Below, piece after piece: positions 1-6,622 of a DNA stretch of 7,868 bases (positions are counted from its first letter, which is position 1; each line of letters begins with the position of its first letter). The translations under genes were made by a program, and so were the position numbers. The DNA comes from Spirochaetia bacterium. GTDB taxonomy: Bacteria > Spirochaetota > Spirochaetia > Treponematales > Rectinemataceae. The stretch lies in assembly GCA_021286925.1 (NCBI GenBank), contig JAJTBL010000071.1, positions 1-7,868 of the forward strand, read 5' to 3'. The notes under the pieces are model-generated. The model had not been told where the DNA came from. It worked only from the letters and a program-made list of their open reading frames with translations, and did no database searches.

Positions 1-611
1 TCCCTGACGCCTCGTTTGGTCTCCGGCTCCCATGGTCTGAATCGAGTTCCGGCAGGGAAGACCAGGACAATTCTGCCCTGTTCCTTCACCTCATTCAGTG
101 CCTTCATCGCCGCTCTGTTGATAGACAGGCTTCTGCGAACTTCATGGTACAGCTTGTTGGGATCCTTGTAATTTTTCTTGATGATCTCAAGCGAACGGCT
201 CGGGTAGATAATAATTCGCGAGTACGCCTGCGCGAATGCATGAACAGCTGGATTCGACTCACTCAATTTGATACCAGCGATGGAGATGATACGATCGGCG
301 ATTTTTTCCCCTGCCGCACCATTCTGCCGCAGGAGATAATGGAAGGCTGGCAGATCGAAATTGGAATAATGCTCCGCAAGAATGAGACAGGGCTCACCCT
401 GTTCGGATAATTTCTGCAAAGCCTGCAGATTTTCAAACCCGGCAAGACAGGAACCGGGAAGCAGGTGGTCGGTGATGATCCTATCGATATAGGGCAGAAG
501 TTCCTTGTTGCCCTCCTGCAAAACATCTTTTTCAGAAATACCTGACTGCTGACCCAGATGCGACATCATCTCGGTTATAAGCTGTTTATATCGATCACGG
601 ATAGAATCCAT
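1..611 (-). CDS. Glycerol-3-phosphate acyltransferase-like protein (N-terminal 203 residues; C-terminus beyond window)
   Basis: Reading leftward from ATG at 611, the frame stays open to the window edge. It shows an N-terminal helical stretch, then the acyltransferase motif I AEHYSNFD (H-x4-D, H81 and D86), a middle segment YSRIIIYPSRS (about 130-140), and FPAGTRFRPW (185-194) at the place of motif III. Enzymes of this fold transfer an acyl group from acyl-ACP or acyl-CoA to (lyso)glycerol phosphate, the entry to phospholipid synthesis. The spacing and the stretch before motif III resemble the soluble plant-plastid/chlamydial GPAT type (IAPSGGRDRP at motif III) more than the membrane PlsC type; this is from memory. 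Motif III carries Ala187 where most relatives have Glu. An in-frame ATG exists at 623, but GGAG six bases before 611 is the better ribosome site; an in-frame TGA lies just upstream. A 1-acyl-G3P acyltransferase role remains possible. Confidence 0.75.
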   Translation of the reverse strand, partial: MDSIRDRYKQLITEMMSHLGQQSGISEKDVLQEGNKELLPYIDRIITDHLLPGSCLAGFENLQALQKLSEQGEPCLILAEHYSNFDLPAFHYLLRQNGAAGEKIADRIISIAGIKLSESNPAVHAFAQAYSRIIIYPSRSLEIIKKNYKDPNKLYHEVRRSLSINRAAMKALNEVKEQGRIVLVFPAGTRFRPWEPETKRGVR

Positions 612-647
612 CGCGTTCTCCATCTTGAAGGGCTGACAATTGAACCA

Positions 648-674
648 CTTTCAAAACTCGCTGAATTTTGAAAG
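648..674 (-). promoter_or_regulatory. Perfect 9-9-9 inverted repeat (candidate operator or leader hairpin)
   Basis: CTTTCAAAA (648-656) and TTTTGAAAG (666-674) are perfect inverted copies separated by 9 bases. The repeat starts about 4 bases after the predicted transcription start of the acyltransferase gene. The geometry (9-bp arms, 9-base spacer, next to the start site) is that of the CIRCE element bound by HrcA, but the arm sequence is not CIRCE. A different repressor or an RNA hairpin are both possible. Confidence 0.5.
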
Positions 675-684
675 ACCAACCGTT

Positions 685-714
685 ACTATAGGCACCAATC
701 CTCTCGAATGTCAA
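685..714 (-). promoter_or_regulatory. Sigma-70-type promoter of the acyltransferase gene
   Basis: On the minus strand a perfect -35 TTGACA (714-709) is followed by 18 bases and -10 TATAGT (690-685). The predicted start is near 678, giving a leader of roughly 65 bases to the ATG at 611. Assigned by consensus only. Confidence 0.65.
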
Positions 715-753
715 TTTACCCTGCGGCCGAGCGTCTTTGATAAAAAGTCCGAA

Positions 754-824
754 AGAGATTTTGGAGATTTTTTCTATACTGGAAATACCATCGGCATGAT
801 TTATGCAACTAGAGATTTTGGAGA
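754..824 (+). repeat. 14-bp direct repeat pair AGAGATTTTGGAGA
   Basis: Exact copies lie at 754-767 and 811-824, start-to-start 57 bp apart, in the gap between divergent promoters. They could be regulator sites; no binding protein can be named from sequence. Confidence 0.45.
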
Positions 825-830
825 AAAATA

Positions 831-869
831 TTACATGATATTCTAAAAATTTCTAGCAATTTACATGAT
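831..869 (+). repeat. 9-bp direct repeat pair TTACATGAT at 30-bp spacing
   Basis: Exact copies lie at 831-839 and 861-869, start-to-start 30 bp, close to three helical turns. Extra CATGAT cores occur at 795-800 and 873-878. Same-face operator sites are conceivable, but the region is AT-rich and chance repeats are likely enough to keep this tentative. Confidence 0.3.
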
Positions 870-901
870 TTTCATGATTGACACAGCCCTTTTCCCTCCG
901 C

Positions 902-928
902 TTATCGGCACTCCAAATGTATACTTTA
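902..928 (-). promoter_or_regulatory. Near-consensus sigma-28 (FliA-type) promoter, leftward
   Basis: The minus strand carries TAAAGTAT (928-921), 11 bases, then GCCGATAA (909-902). The FliA consensus is TAAAGTTT-N11-GCCGATAA, so 15 of 16 listed positions match and the core TAAA-N15-GCCGATAA is exact. Transcription would run left from about 895 through the gap toward the acyltransferase gene. No gene is evident in the first 270 bases, so the product is either a long-leader acyltransferase mRNA or a non-coding RNA. Confidence 0.5.
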
Positions 929-954
929 AGTAGATTGAGAAGAGGAGGTAAGCG

Positions 955-1518
955 ATGAAAAGCCAGACAAAGCGGATCGTGCTCGCAGTGCTGATGACCA
1001 TTGTCTGTGCAAGCGTTTTTGCGCAGAATTCACCGCGAAGCACCTCCGCCACCATTCAGATTGTCGCCATTGTCCCGAGCATCTTAAAACTGAACCTTGA
1101 CTTTGCCAATTCTTCGACAGCGACATTGCTTGGGTATCTTCGTTCAGACGGAACAACAAGCCCGATGCCGGTCAGCAAGGGAAATCAGTTTGAAATTAAA
1201 CCTAATGCTACTGTCGAGCTCGGCAATGCACGGCTTTTTTCTAATGTCCCCGGTTCCTATACCATTATTGCCTACTCTGCAAACGGCGGAACGCTTAAGA
1301 ACAGCTATGGAATGACTGCTGATGGGATTCCATACTCCCTGATCCTTGGATCGATGCAGGCGACTCCTCAGGGCGGTGCTTTCCGGTTTACCGCATCTGG
1401 AAAATCGACCAGAGATGGAACAGAACTGAAAGTTGCGCTCGCTCTTGGTTCGGTTCCTGCCAACGCTCCAGCAGGCTTCTACGCTGATCAGCTCATGTTC
1501 TCGGTTTCAGCCAACTGA
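955..1518 (+). CDS. Small secreted beta-rich protein, family not recognised
   Basis: A 187-residue protein with a classical signal peptide: basic start MKSQTKR, a hydrophobic core, and a likely cleavage ASVFA/QN after residue 23. The mature 164 residues alternate hydrophobic and polar stretches rich in Ser, Thr, Gly and Ala, as in beta-sandwich proteins. The ending AGFYADQLMFSVSAN recalls the last strand of pilin-like or spore-coat-U/DUF4402-type domains, a weak resemblance only. It has no cysteine in the mature part and no catalytic motif that I can see. The start is fixed by AGGAGG (943-948), six bases before the ATG. It ends 14 bases before the GH16-like lipoprotein gene, so the two are probably co-transcribed and act at the envelope or outside the cell. 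A surface or fibre-subunit role is a guess. Confidence 0.8.
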   Translation: MKSQTKRIVLAVLMTIVCASVFAQNSPRSTSATIQIVAIVPSILKLNLDFANSSTATLLGYLRSDGTTSPMPVSKGNQFEIKPNATVELGNARLFSNVPGSYTIIAYSANGGTLKNSYGMTADGIPYSLILGSMQATPQGGAFRFTASGKSTRDGTELKVALALGSVPANAPAGFYADQLMFSVSAN

Positions 1519-1532
1519 GGAGTAAATCGAAA

Positions 1533-2390
1533 ATGCAAGATCTCGGAAGCAGACCTTACCTGCGTGCTGGTGTCATGCTGACACTGGCTTTTTTTGTTTT
1601 CCTTTATTCGTCCTGTACAAATATCACCATGCAGAATTATGATGAAACCATGGACGCTGAAATGGCGGCTGAGAAACTTGCACTCAGCGTCAAGCCTTCC
1701 TATATCGCCAATTTTTCAGGAATCGATTGGATAGTCCGGCGGAATTCAACCCCGGAGGGACCGCAGAATAATGTATTCGCGGGGAAAGGTGTTGCGGTAT
1801 CATTCAATAAGGACCGGTCGGTTACGCTGAAAGTAGCGCAGAAAAACGGGACCTGGTATGGCTCCGAGCTGTACATGACCCGGGGACTGGGTTATGGAAC
1901 CTATATCTTTCAATTAAATGAATCCCCTTTCGAGCTGGACCCGAATATCGTACTCGGCCTTTTTACGTACTCGCCGAGTGAGGCGTATTATCATCGTGAG
2001 ATCGATATCGAATTTTCAGCCTGGGGCGTTTCAGGGGCTCCTGTCAAAGGTCAATTTGTCGTCCAACCATATTACCAGCGCGGCAATATGAAAACTTTTG
2101 CAGACAATCACCTGTCAGGACCGGTTTCCTGCGCTTTTACCTGGACTGCAAAAGCGGTCAGCTTTTTAGCCTGGTCCGGTCACGGACCCATGCCAGCCCC
2201 GGGGGATCCGTCAGTTATCGCTTCAGGGACATTCCGAAATAGTGCCAGAATACCGAAGCCTGGCGATGAAGCTGTGCACCTGAATCTTTATCTTGCGCAT
2301 GGATCGGTGCCCCCAGCAGGGACCGGCCGGCTCGATATAACGGTCAAAAGTTTTACATTCTTCGCCGAAAACCCAATGACTTCATTGTAA
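1533..2390 (+). CDS. GH16-like glycoside hydrolase lipoprotein (lichenase/laminarinase fold)
   Basis: A 285-residue protein whose N-terminus has a hydrophobic segment ending LYSSC; Cys28 is the likely lipidation site, of the relaxed kind seen in spirochaetes. The rest follows the concanavalin-like GH16 beta-jelly-roll: YGTYIFQLNES (121-131), GLFTYS (142-147), then the catalytic signature REIDIEF with E156, D158 and E160, the no-bulge EIDIE form of lichenases. Later come CAFTW (typical YAFDW position) and LNLYLAHG (typical MNLW position). Family members cut beta-1,3/1,4-glucans or related polysaccharides; the substrate here is unknown. GAGGAG overlapping the upstream stop codon supports the ATG at 1533, though the ATG encoding Met15 would also leave a signal peptide. 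It overlaps the convergent MFS gene by 38 bp and has a paralogue at the right edge of the window. Confidence 0.82.
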   Translation: MQDLGSRPYLRAGVMLTLAFFVFLYSSCTNITMQNYDETMDAEMAAEKLALSVKPSYIANFSGIDWIVRRNSTPEGPQNNVFAGKGVAVSFNKDRSVTLKVAQKNGTWYGSELYMTRGLGYGTYIFQLNESPFELDPNIVLGLFTYSPSEAYYHREIDIEFSAWGVSGAPVKGQFVVQPYYQRGNMKTFADNHLSGPVSCAFTWTAKAVSFLAWSGHGPMPAPGDPSVIASGTFRNSARIPKPGDEAVHLNLYLAHGSVPPAGTGRLDITVKSFTFFAENPMTSL

Positions 2391-3576
2391 AGCCGCCTGA
2401 AATTCGTTTCGACATAAAGAAGGCTAAAAGTCCCAACATCAGTGATGCGAGAAAGAAGATAGCGGGATACCCGATAAGGTTGGCAGCGAGGGCTCCGAAG
2501 GCTGGTCCCAAAGCATTGCCGCCAGCTGAAATCGATGAGGAAATGCCGAAAACTGCTCCCTGATGCTCCTTGGACGTTTGCTGTGCAATAAGAGCGTTCG
2601 CGCTTGGCATGGTACCGCCCAGGAAAAAGCCGGTAAAAAAGCGCAGAACCAGCAGTTGGTAGGGCGTAACCGCAAAACCCTGGGGAAGATAAAATAGAAA
2701 TGAGCCGGCGATGCAGATCAGCAAAGCTCTGCCATATCCGATTCGATTTGAAACCTTACCTGCGATCAAGGCGCCGAGCGCGCCAGCAATCGAGGCAATG
2801 CCGATAATCAACCCAGACAGTGAACCAGTCCCGCGGAAAGCCTCGGTCATATGGAGGACAACGAGGGGAATTATCGGACTGACAACCGCGTTCGCGAATT
2901 GAATCGTGAAAATGAGAGCAAGCAGCGCTTTCAGCGAGGTGTTTCCGCGCAAAACAGAAAAGTCCGGAACGGCGTTTTTCAGCAGAGAGCCAGTCTTGTT
3001 TTCTGGAACGAAATCCTCTGCGACAAATTTAATGACCAGAAAAGCCGACAGGGCGAGCAGGACAGATGTGGCGAGAAAATTGATCCTTGAACCAGCCAGA
3101 TCGGTGATGACGCCGCCAAAAAGCGGACCGATTGAATTGCCGATGAATACCGACATCTGCATGAGGCCGAGATAGTAGCCAGCCTCTGCTGCCGGGACCA
3201 GCGAAGCGGTCAGAACCGTCGCGGCAGCGACAGTCCCGGTAACACAACCTTGCAGAATTTTCAGCACGAGAACCTGCCAGGGTGCATTTGCCAGCGCGAG
3301 GAGGCCCATGATCACAGCTCCGCCGATCATGGCTCGCAGCAGCATCAGTTTGCGGCCGTAATGGTCGGCGAGCGCCCCCCAGATTGGGGCGAACACTGCG
3401 AGAGCCAGACTTGATAGTCCGTTGATTGCGCCAGTCCACCAATTGAGCCCTGCCGCGTCCTGAACGCCCAGTTCCCTAAGAAAGAGCGGTATCATTGGAT
3501 TGGAGGTGGAAAAGCCCATGATCGCGAGCAGTTCAGCGATCATCAAGGCATTGAAAGATTTTTTCCAATTTTGCAT
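2353..3576 (-). CDS. MFS transporter, DHA1-type drug/metabolite exporter
   Basis: A 407-residue membrane protein with about twelve hydrophobic segments and a polar central loop at roughly 185-215, the usual 6+6 layout of the major facilitator superfamily. Motif A is clear between helices 2 and 3 (GALADHYGRK, 67-76) and recurs degenerately in the second half (GKVSNRIGYGR). Motif C-like GNSIGPLFGG (146-155), characteristic of proton-coupled antiporters, has a second-half echo GNALGPAFGA. Together these suggest a DHA1 exporter of the MdtG/TetA/Bcr kind; the substrate cannot be told. The start at 3576 lacks a good Shine-Dalgarno. The gene is divergent from the OsmC-like gene. Its last 12 codons and stop lie inside the convergent GH16-like gene, an arrangement that leaves no room for a separate terminator. 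Confidence 0.85.
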   Translation of the reverse strand: MQNWKKSFNALMIAELLAIMGFSTSNPMIPLFLRELGVQDAAGLNWWTGAINGLSSLALAVFAPIWGALADHYGRKLMLLRAMIGGAVIMGLLALANAPWQVLVLKILQGCVTGTVAAATVLTASLVPAAEAGYYLGLMQMSVFIGNSIGPLFGGVITDLAGSRINFLATSVLLALSAFLVIKFVAEDFVPENKTGSLLKNAVPDFSVLRGNTSLKALLALIFTIQFANAVVSPIIPLVVLHMTEAFRGTGSLSGLIIGIASIAGALGALIAGKVSNRIGYGRALLICIAGSFLFYLPQGFAVTPYQLLVLRFFTGFFLGGTMPSANALIAQQTSKEHQGAVFGISSSISAGGNALGPAFGALAANLIGYPAIFFLASLMLGLLAFFMSKRISGGFTMKSLGFRRRM

Positions 3577-3590
3577 AGGTCCGGAAAATC

Positions 3591-3619
3591 ATGATATCCA
3601 ACTTGGCTTGTTTATGCAA
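3591..3619 (-). promoter_or_regulatory. Possible promoter of the MFS gene
   Basis: On the minus strand, TTGCAT (3619-3614), 17 bases, TATCAT (3596-3591). The -10 is good (5 of 6) and the -35 poor (3 of 6). The start would fall near 3584, leaving a leader of only about 8 bases, which agrees with the missing ribosome site. Confidence 0.3.
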
Positions 3620-3667
3620 TGAATTTGAAAACCATGCAGCATGAACCGGTGCAGGGAAACGCCGCAA

Positions 3668-3696
3668 TTGGCAATGCACGCTAAAGTTGCTATATT
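3668..3696 (+). promoter_or_regulatory. Sigma-70-type promoter of the OsmC-like gene
   Basis: TTGGCA (3668-3673), exactly 17 bases, TATATT (3691-3696). The start near 3703 gives a leader of about 40 bases that carries the ribosome site AGAGGGGG ahead of the ATG at 3742. Confidence 0.6.
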
Positions 3697-3741
3697 TGAT
3701 TTGCTGCATGAAAAAGTTCTTGCAAAGAGGGGGTATTTTCA

Positions 3742-4158
3742 ATGAAAACTGAGATTGTTTCGCGATGGAAAGGCGACATGGCTTTTGAGGCTGATGTCAA
3801 TGGTCATCCTGTTCTTATGGATGCAGATGAAGCTGTGGGAGGCCATGATTTAGGTCCGCGCCCCAAAGCCTTGTTTCTTGCCAGTTTGACTGGCTGTTCA
3901 GGCATGGATGTTATTTCGATATTGAAAAAAATGCGCGAACCCTGCACCTGGTTCGAAATGCGGGTTGAAGGCGTAACCGCGGAAGAACATCCCAAAAAAT
4001 ATACGCAGGTAAAACTTGTCTATCGTTTTAAGAAAAGCGACAACCTGAATCCCGATAATGTTCGGAAAGCCTGCCAGCTTTCGCAGGACAAGTATTGCGG
4101 TGTCAGCGCCAATATCAAGGATTCTGCGGACTTGCTTTGGGATGTGGAATTCGTCTGA
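3742..4158 (+). CDS. OsmC/Ohr-superfamily protein, YhfA-like
   Basis: A 138-residue protein, the usual size for this superfamily. Both signature cysteines are present: Cys52 in LTGCSGMDV at the start of the central helix and Cys119 in SQDKYCGVSANI. The lead-in GPRPKALFLASL matches the conserved GxxP..ll.aL segment. OsmC/Ohr proteins use the two cysteines to reduce organic hydroperoxides in the cytoplasm. The YhfA-like branch, which the KYCGVS context suggests, is less well characterised. The gene stands alone under its own promoter and is divergent from an exporter, which could suggest a shared stress response, but no shared operator was found. The start is supported by a purine-rich ribosome site (AGAGGGGG) eight bases upstream. 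Confidence 0.88.
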   Translation: MKTEIVSRWKGDMAFEADVNGHPVLMDADEAVGGHDLGPRPKALFLASLTGCSGMDVISILKKMREPCTWFEMRVEGVTAEEHPKKYTQVKLVYRFKKSDNLNPDNVRKACQLSQDKYCGVSANIKDSADLLWDVEFV

Positions 4159-4204
4159 TCGATAGATGCCGAGCTATGCCCTGTCTGAGCACATGGACGG
4201 GGCT

Positions 4205-4232
4205 GGTGCCTGATTACAAGGCAGCCGATTTT
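4205..4232 (+). terminator. Weak candidate terminator of the OsmC-like gene
   Basis: GGTGCCT (4205-4211) pairs with AGGCA-g-CC (4219-4226) with one bulged G and a 7-base loop, followed by GATTTT. A separate hairpin lies just upstream (GCCCTGTC 4178-4185 with GACGGGGC 4196-4203, one G-U pair). The U-tract is short, so efficiency is doubtful. Confidence 0.3.
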
Positions 4233-4250
4233 GAAATGAGCCCAAAGGTC

Positions 4251-4279
4251 TTGAAATTTTCTCCTGCTTACACTATAGT
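4251..4279 (+). promoter_or_regulatory. Candidate fusA promoter with a long leader
   Basis: TTGAAA (4251-4256), exactly 17 bases, TATAGT (4274-4279). The start near 4286 would give a leader of about 147 bases. A second, weaker candidate, TTACCA (4378-4383)-N18-TATATT (4402-4407), lies close to the gene and would give a leader of about 20 bases. Confidence 0.5.
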
Positions 4280-4432
4280 TCAGCAAGGTAGCTGATTTTC
4301 TAATAAATGGGAATAAACCGCAATTTTTTCTTACAATCCCCGACAGTTCAACGTTGCTGCCAACTACAGCATTTGTTTTACCACCAAGCGCCGAGATGCG
4401 CTATATTATTTATTATGAGGTAAGTATTCGAT

Positions 4433-6523
4433 ATGTCCACAGACATTCACAAAATGCGAAACATTGGAATTTCCGCGCACATCGACTCCGGAAAAACCAC
4501 ACTCTCAGAACGTATCCTTTTTTATTGCAGGAAAATCCACTCGATTCATGAAGTCCGCGGAAAAGATGGAGCTGGCGCAACCATGGATTCCATGGATTTG
4601 GAACGCGAACGCGGTATCACGATTCAGTCGGCTGCGACCAATGTTACCTGGAAAGACTATACCATCAACCTGATCGACACGCCGGGACACGTTGATTTCA
4701 CGATTGAAGTCGAGCGGTCGCTCCGCGTTCTGGACGGCGCCATTCTGGTACTCTGCGCTGTTGCGGGTGTTCAGTCTCAGTCAATTACCGTTGACCGCCA
4801 GCTCAAGCGCTACCATGTCCCCCGGCTTGCCTTTGTCAACAAGTGCGATAGAACCGGTGCCAATCCTTTCAAGGTCAAGGCGCAGCTGCAGGAAAAACTC
4901 GGTCTGAACCCTGCATTTGTCACTATCCCCATCGGGCTTGAAGACAAGCTGGAAGGTGTCATCGACCTGATTGACATGCGCGCTGTCTATTTTGACGGAC
5001 CGAATGGCGAAGAATTGCGCTATGCTGAAATTCCTGCGCATCTCCAGGCGGATGCCGAAAAATACCGCGAAGAGCTGGTTGAATCGGCTTCCATGTTCTC
5101 AGATGAACTCGCTGAAGCATATTTTGAGGGCAATGTCAGCAAGGAACTGCTGGTCGCCGCTATCCGCAAAGGCTGCATCGCTGAGCAGTTTGTTCCGGTT
5201 TTTGTCGGATCGGCCTATAAGAACAAAGGTGTTCAGCTGCTTTTGGACGGTGTCGCCAGCTATCTGCCGGACCCCACCGAAGTCAGAAATGTGGCACTCG
5301 ATCTCAATGATTCTGAAAAAGAAGTGGAACTGGTGGCGGATCCGAACGCCAAGACGGTCGCGCTTGGGTTTAAGCTCGAAGACGGGCAGTACGGCCAGCT
5401 TACCTATGTCCGCATTTACCAGGGTGAACTGAAAAAAGGCGACGAACTCCTGAATACCCGTGCGAGAAGGCGGTTTAAGGTTGGACGTCTGGTCAGAATG
5501 CATGCCAACTCCATGGAAGACATTTCAGAAGGCTCCTGCGGCGATATTGTTGCGCTTTTCGGTGTTGAATGCGCCTCAGGCGACACTTTCTGCCATCCTG
5601 ATCTCAACTATGCCATGACCAGCATGTATGTCCCGGAACCAGTCATTTCCCTGGCAATCGAGCCAAAGGACAAGAAATCCTCAGACCAAATGGGCAAAGC
5701 GCTCAATCGCTTTACCAAAGAAGACCCGACCTTCCGCAGTTTTGTGGACCCCGAGTCGAATCAGACAATCATCCAGGGAATGGGCGAACTTCATCTCGAG
5801 GTCTATATCGAGCGAATGCGCCGCGAATACAAGTGCGAAGTGGAAGTTGGAAGACCGCAGGTTGCCTACCGTGAAACTATCACCCAGCGCGCCGATTTCA
5901 ACTATACCCACAAGAAACAGACGGGCGGTTCCGGTCAGTATGGCCGTGTTGCCGGCTATATCGAACCGTGCGAAGAGCAGGTGTACGAGTTTGTCGACCA
6001 GGTGAAGGGCGGCGCGATTCCGTCAGAATATATCCCCTCCTGCGATAAGGGCTTTAAGGCTTCCATGCAGAAAGGCTCACTTATCGGCTTCCCGATTGTC
6101 AATGTCCGCTGTCTGGTGAACGACGGCCAGAGCCATCCGGTTGACTCTTCAGATATCGCCTTCCAGCTTGCAGCTATCGGTGCTTTCCGCGAAGCTTATG
6201 AGAAGGCAAAGCCGACCATTCTGGAGCCTATCATGAAAGTAGCCGTTGAAGGACCAAATGAATTCCAGGGTAACATCTTTGCTTCGCTCAACCAGCGGCG
6301 CGGTATCATTACCGCCAGCACCGAGGACGGCAGTTTCTGCCGTGTCGAAGCGGAAGTCCCGCTCGCTGAAATGTTCGGATACTCGACGGTTTTGCGCTCG
6401 CTGACCCAGGGGAAGGCCGAATTCACCATGGAGTTCGAAAAGTACGGCAAGGTGCCGACACAGATTGCTGAACAGCTTCGCAAGGACTACCTCGAGAAGC
6501 GCAAAAAGGAACAGCAGAAATAA
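4433..6523 (+). CDS. fusA: Elongation factor G, mitochondrial/spirochaetal type (mtEFG1/spdEFG1-like)
   Basis: A full-length 696-residue translational GTPase that moves tRNA-mRNA through the ribosome. GTPase motifs: AHIDSGKTT (15-23), RGIT with switch-I Thr63, DTPGH (82-86), NKCD (136-139, Cys where Met or Leu is usual), and GSA (259-261). The beta-barrel domain II, domain III and domain IV ([10 protein letters not shown]) follow, and it ends in a Lys-rich tail. Segments such as [25 protein letters not shown] and GITIQSAAT read like human GFM1 rather than the common HIDAGKTT/TER bacterial form. In spirochaetes with this type, a second EF-G is known to handle ribosome recycling. The gene is not beside rpsL, rpsG or tuf. 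GAGGT lies 11 bases before the ATG, rather far; an internal ATG at codon 8 would remove only the leader residues. Confidence 0.95.
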   Translation: MSTDIHKMRNIGISAHIDSGKTTLSERILFYCRKIHSIHEVRGKDGAGATMDSMDLERERGITIQSAATNVTWKDYTINLIDTPGHVDFTIEVERSLRVLDGAILVLCAVAGVQSQSITVDRQLKRYHVPRLAFVNKCDRTGANPFKVKAQLQEKLGLNPAFVTIPIGLEDKLEGVIDLIDMRAVYFDGPNGEELRYAEIPAHLQADAEKYREELVESASMFSDELAEAYFEGNVSKELLVAAIRKGCIAEQFVPVFVGSAYKNKGVQLLLDGVASYLPDPTEVRNVALDLNDSEKEVELVADPNAKTVALGFKLEDGQYGQLTYVRIYQGELKKGDELLNTRARRRFKVGRLVRMHANSMEDISEGSCGDIVALFGVECASGDTFCHPDLNYAMTSMYVPEPVISLAIEPKDKKSSDQMGKALNRFTKEDPTFRSFVDPESNQTIIQGMGELHLEVYIERMRREYKCEVEVGRPQVAYRETITQRADFNYTHKKQTGGSGQYGRVAGYIEPCEEQVYEFVDQVKGGAIPSEYIPSCDKGFKASMQKGSLIGFPIVNVRCLVNDGQSHPVDSSDIAFQLAAIGAFREAYEKAKPTILEPIMKVAVEGPNEFQGNIFASLNQRRGIITASTEDGSFCRVEAEVPLAEMFGYSTVLRSLTQGKAEFTMEFEKYGKVPTQIAEQLRKDYLEKRKKEQQK

Positions 6524-6606
6524 GGGCCGGTTTGAATCGCCGAACGGTGCGATAAATGGCTTTGCGCAGGGCATTTATGCGTAAATGCATGCGGGTATGC
6601 CCGTGA

Positions 6607-6622
6607 AACTGCCGCGGCAGTT
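6607..6622. repeat. 16-bp perfect palindrome AACTGCCG/CGGCAGTT
   Basis: A perfectly self-complementary 16-mer 84 bases after the fusA stop codon. It could be the stem of a fusA 3' end hairpin (6 bp with a CGCG loop) or a dimeric protein site. An A-run and a T-run follow at 6624-6641. Confidence 0.5.

Larger units (their letters stand above)
612..954. other. 343-base intergenic region without a convincing gene
   Basis: AT-rich DNA between two divergent genes. It contains the acyltransferase promoter and inverted repeat, the leftward sigma-28 site, two copies of AGAGATTTTGGAGA (754-767 and 811-824) and two copies of TTACATGAT (831-839 and 861-869, 30 bp apart). CATGAT occurs four times between 795 and 878. 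Short open frames here show neither a credible ribosome site nor a recognisable protein. A TATACT at 920-925 could be a -10 for the rightward gene, but no good -35 lies at 16-18 bases. Confidence 0.6.

Noticed and set aside
144..526. Open frames of 87-88 residues on both strands inside the left-edge gene
   Set aside because: They lie in other frames of the partial acyltransferase, whose own frame is open to the window edge and carries recognisable motifs.
648..674. CIRCE heat-shock element
   Set aside because: Arm length and spacer match, but the arm sequence does not match TTAGCACTC/GAGTGCTAA, and no chaperone gene is adjacent.
640..846. 68-residue rightward open frame in the left intergenic region
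   Set aside because: It has no ribosome site and overlaps the acyltransferase promoter and its inverted repeat. The composition looks like translated AT-rich non-coding DNA.
878..906. TTGACA (878-883) as -35 for the secreted-protein gene
   Set aside because: The hexamer 17 bases downstream is CTTATC, a poor -10, and TATACT at 920-925 is 36 bases away. The pair does not form a normal promoter.
4095..4295. 66-residue rightward frame across the end of the OsmC-like gene
   Set aside because: It overlaps osmC in another frame and then runs through the hairpins and the fusA promoter. No ribosome site or protein similarity is seen.
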